Source: Candidatus Colimonas fimequi
GTDB taxonomy: Bacteria; Bacillota; Clostridia; Peptostreptococcales; Anaerovoracaceae
Direction: 5' to 3'
Length of the DNA stretch: 8,292 bases
Assembly: GCA_018065295.1 (NCBI GenBank)
Contig: JAGHTQ010000227.1
Coordinates: 1 to 8,292, forward strand
Both the position numbers and the translations under genes were made by a program. Below the pieces are notes generated by a model that was not told the DNA's origin, searched no databases, and worked only from the letters and a program-made list of their open reading frames with translations. Below are positions 6,150 through 8,292 of the stretch, piece after piece. How positions within the stretch are numbered: the stretch's first letter is position 1; each line of letters starts with the position of its first letter.

Positions 6150-8033
6150 ATGAGACTTAAGAAAATTTCTCTCGGACCTAAGCTGTATATCGCAGTTTGC
6201 TTCCTCTTCTTCTATCTGCCGATTGCAGTAACAATGTTCTTCTCATTCAACTCATCAAAATCCCTGACACATTTCACAGGATTTTCACTGCACTGGTATG
6301 AGAAGTTATTAACTGACCAGAACATTCTGGCCGCTGTATACGTGTCGATCAGTATTGCCATTTTCGCTACTATCATATCGACAATTCTTGGTACTATCAC
6401 AGCTATTGGCCTGTCCAAGAGCCGCAAGGTACTCAAAGAATGGATTCTCAATGTGAACAACATTCCTATCATGAATCCAGATATCGTTACAGCGATTTCA
6501 CTGATGATTCTGTTCACTTCAGCTAGACTTGAACGTGGCTACATCACAATGCTGCTTGCTCACATTGCCTTCTGTACGCCATTTGTAATAACAAGTGTAT
6601 ACCCTAAGGTTCGCAGCATGGACCACAACCTGGCCGACGTTGCAATGGACCTGGGCGCTACACCTTTCCAGGCTCTGACAAAGGTTATCGTACCGCTGCT
6701 TAGACCTGGCATCTTCGCAGGCATGCTGCTGGCATTCACAATGTCACTGGATGACTTCGTTGTTTCATATTTCGTTACTGGTAACGGTGTTGCCAACATT
6801 TCAATCATCGTTTACAACATGACAAAGCGTATCAACCCTACTATCAACGCACTGTCAACACTGCTGATTCTGGCAGTTGTAATCGTGCTGGTAGGCGTTA
6901 ACCTTTGGCCAGCGATCAAGGCTAAGAGACGCGGTAATCCTAAGTATCAGGCAGTAACAAAGAGAAAATCAAAGAAGCTGGTTCCAATCCTTGCTGGCAT
7001 CTGCATTATCGCTGTTGGTATCACATGCGTTACTCAGTTCTCAGCAATCTCAAGCAAGCAGGTACTGAGAGTGTTCAACTCCGGTGAATATATTGACATG
7101 GATCTCATTGCCCAGTTTGAAGACGAATATGACTGTCAGGTAGTTTATGAAACATTCGATTCTAACGAATCAATGTACACTAAGCTGCAGAGCGGTGCCA
7201 CTTACGACATTCTTGTTCCATCAGACTACATGATTGAACGACTTATTGAAGAAGATTATCTGAAGAAGATCGACTGGAAACAGATTACTCATAAAGATGA
7301 TATCATTCCATCTCTCATGGAGAACAACGAATTCGATCCTAAGAACGAGTACACAGTCCCTTATTACTGGGGTACTGTAGGTATTCTCTATGACACTAAC
7401 GTTGTAGACGAAGAAGACCTGGCTCAGGGATGGGAAATCCTGAGAAATCCTAAGTACAAGGGTGACCTGTACATGTACGACTCAGAGCGTGACTCATTCA
7501 TGATTGCACTGAAGACTTTGGGCTACTCCATGAATACTACTAACAAGAAAGAACTTCTCGAAGCATACGACTGGCTCATTCAGCAGCGTGAAACAATGGA
7601 TCCTGTTTATGTTGGTGACGACGTAATGGACAACATGATTTCAGGAAACAAAGCACTTGCTGTTGTATATTCAGGAGATGGCACATACGTTATTGACGAA
7701 AATGAAGATATGAGTTTCTTCGTTCCAGAGCAGGGTTCTAACGTATGGACCGACGGCATGGTTGTCACTAAGGACTGCAATAACATGGAACTGGCCTGCC
7801 AGTTCATGGACTTCTTCCTTGATAAGGAGGTCGCTATCCAGAACACCGAATACATCGGTTACGACAGTGCTGTTCAGTCAGTATACGACTACTATCGCGA
7901 AGGCGATTACGCTGGCAACCCAGGATGCGGCCCAGACACAAGCAATCCACTCAACGAAGTATTCCGTAACCAGCCACAGAAGATTAAAGCATTCACTGCT
8001 AATCTCTGGACAAAGATCAAATCACATAAATAG
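6150..8033 (+). CDS. potCD: PotC-PotD fusion: polyamine ABC permease joined to substrate-binding protein
   Basis: A single 627-aa frame combines two normally separate subunits. Residues 1-258 are a PotC permease with six helices. Its EAA-type loop has VAMDLGATPFQALTKVIVP (164-182), and MSLDDFVVSYFVTG (198-211) is a PotC hallmark. A basic linker (258-276, with KRKSKK) leads to a seventh hydrophobic segment (277-299), then a PotD-like binding domain (304-627). That domain has VPSDY (356-360), YDSERDSF (443-450), LGYS (457-460), VWTDGMVV (532-539) and YIGYDSAVQ (568-576). W533 and D535 align with E. coli PotD W255 and D257, and Y571 with Y293. The usual NWTEY start of PotD reads NSGEY (310-314), so the equivalent of W34 is replaced. 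There is no lipobox cysteine: the binding domain is tethered by the extra helix. AAAGGAGA (6135-6142) precedes the ATG by 7 nt. Similar permease-binding protein fusions occur in other Bacillota. The exact polyamine is uncertain. Confidence 0.92.
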   Translation: MRLKKISLGPKLYIAVCFLFFYLPIAVTMFFSFNSSKSLTHFTGFSLHWYEKLLTDQNILAAVYVSISIAIFATIISTILGTITAIGLSKSRKVLKEWILNVNNIPIMNPDIVTAISLMILFTSARLERGYITMLLAHIAFCTPFVITSVYPKVRSMDHNLADVAMDLGATPFQALTKVIVPLLRPGIFAGMLLAFTMSLDDFVVSYFVTGNGVANISIIVYNMTKRINPTINALSTLLILAVVIVLVGVNLWPAIKAKRRGNPKYQAVTKRKSKKLVPILAGICIIAVGITCVTQFSAISSKQVLRVFNSGEYIDMDLIAQFEDEYDCQVVYETFDSNESMYTKLQSGATYDILVPSDYMIERLIEEDYLKKIDWKQITHKDDIIPSLMENNEFDPKNEYTVPYYWGTVGILYDTNVVDEEDLAQGWEILRNPKYKGDLYMYDSERDSFMIALKTLGYSMNTTNKKELLEAYDWLIQQRETMDPVYVGDDVMDNMISGNKALAVVYSGDGTYVIDENEDMSFFVPEQGSNVWTDGMVVTKDCNNMELACQFMDFFLDKEVAIQNTEYIGYDSAVQSVYDYYREGDYAGNPGCGPDTSNPLNEVFRNQPQKIKAFTANLWTKIKSHK

Positions 8034-8040
8034 AATTATT

Positions 8041-8061
8041 GCCCAGGCATATTGCCTGGGC
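8041..8061. terminator. Intrinsic terminator at the end of the pot operon
   Basis: A 9-bp perfect stem pairs GCCCAGGCA (8041-8049) with TGCCTGGGC (8053-8061) around a TAT loop. It starts 8 nt after the potCD stop. Rightward it is followed by ATTTCTTATTT and leftward by AATAATTCTATTT, both T-rich but interrupted. It lies between convergent genes and probably terminates both. Confidence 0.8.
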
Positions 8062-8066
8062 ATTTC

Positions 8067-8292
8067 TTATTTAGTCAAGTATTCCTCATCGATAATCAAA
8101 ATCCTGTATTCATCTTTGTGTTTGGCATACGCATTAAGATTGGGATCAAAGAACGCATCTTCTTGTTCCAAACTTTCACCGGGTTCAATTGCCATTACAA
8201 TTCTACCAGTTGCATCGCTATCCTTTATTTTATCTCCTTTAATTCTTACCGCCAATACTTTGGACAACTTACTTACTGGAACACCATTTGTG
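8067..8292 (-). CDS. Unrecognised protein, partial (C-terminal 74-75 residues)
   Basis: This leftward frame stays open from the right edge to TAA at 8067-8069. Its visible end reads TNGVPVSKLSKVLAVRIKGD, then a mixed, charged, non-membrane sequence rich in Asp, Glu and Lys, ending IIDEEYLTK. A TTG at 8265-8267 could nominally start a 66-aa protein, but no Shine-Dalgarno precedes it and the frame continues upstream without a stop. It is therefore more likely the tail of a longer gene. No signal peptide, cysteine motif or familiar domain signature is visible. The stop lies 5 bp from the terminator stem, which suits a real gene end. I do not recognise the family. Confidence 0.55.
   Translation of the reverse strand, partial: TNGVPVSKLSKVLAVRIKGDKIKDSDATGRIVMAIEPGESLEQEDAFFDPNLNAYAKHKDEYRILIIDEEYLTK

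Noticed and set aside
7071..8033. Separately translated potD gene
   Set aside because: No Shine-Dalgarno with a start codon was seen near the domain boundary, and the frame is continuous with the permease, so a fusion is the simpler reading.

Overview
The window looks like ordinary chromosomal DNA from an anaerobic low-to-mid-GC Bacillota, most likely a Clostridia member. Support comes from strong AAGGAG-type ribosome binding sites, TTGACA/TATAAT-like promoters, a clostridial-type flavodoxin/ferredoxin fusion, a Na/Pi-cotransporter with a PhoU tail, and a cupin-regulated polyamine ABC operon. The genus cannot be fixed from this sequence alone. No mobile element, RNA gene or CRISPR array is visible.

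Layout, left to right. (1) The N-terminal 223 codons of an EamA/DMT-family 10-TM exporter run leftward off the left edge. (2) A 181-bp divergent intergenic region carries a leftward extended -10 and a rightward promoter. (3) A 587-aa Na+/phosphate symporter-like protein with a C-terminal PhoU domain reads rightward. (4) Its stop codon lies inside a 36-bp tandem direct repeat with internal dyad symmetry, followed by a strong bidirectional terminator. (5) A leftward gene encodes a flavodoxin plus two [4Fe-4S] clusters (EFR1-like). (6) A second divergent intergenic region has a good TTGACA promoter and a 19-bp palindrome. (7) A tightly packed rightward operon follows: XRE-cupin regulator, potA, potB, and a fused potC-potD. 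It ends at a 9-bp-stem terminator. (8) The C-terminal part of an unrecognised leftward gene runs off the right edge.

The operon at 3706-8033 encodes a self-contained spermidine/putrescine-type importer: a PotA ATPase, PotB, and a PotC permease whose C-terminus carries an extra membrane anchor and the extracellular PotD-type binding protein. The XRE-cupin protein is probably the local regulator. Gaps of 21, 17 and 0 bp argue for one transcript. Two starts were shortened relative to the longest open frames: the regulator to ATG 3706 and the flavodoxin protein to ATG 3562. In both cases the shorter start has a well-spaced Shine-Dalgarno sequence. potA appears to start with TTG.

The most noteworthy items are the PotC-PotD fusion with changes at expected polyamine-contact positions, the 36-bp tandem repeat overlapping a stop codon, and the palindromes in the two divergent intergenic regions. 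No clearly novel multi-gene system was found.
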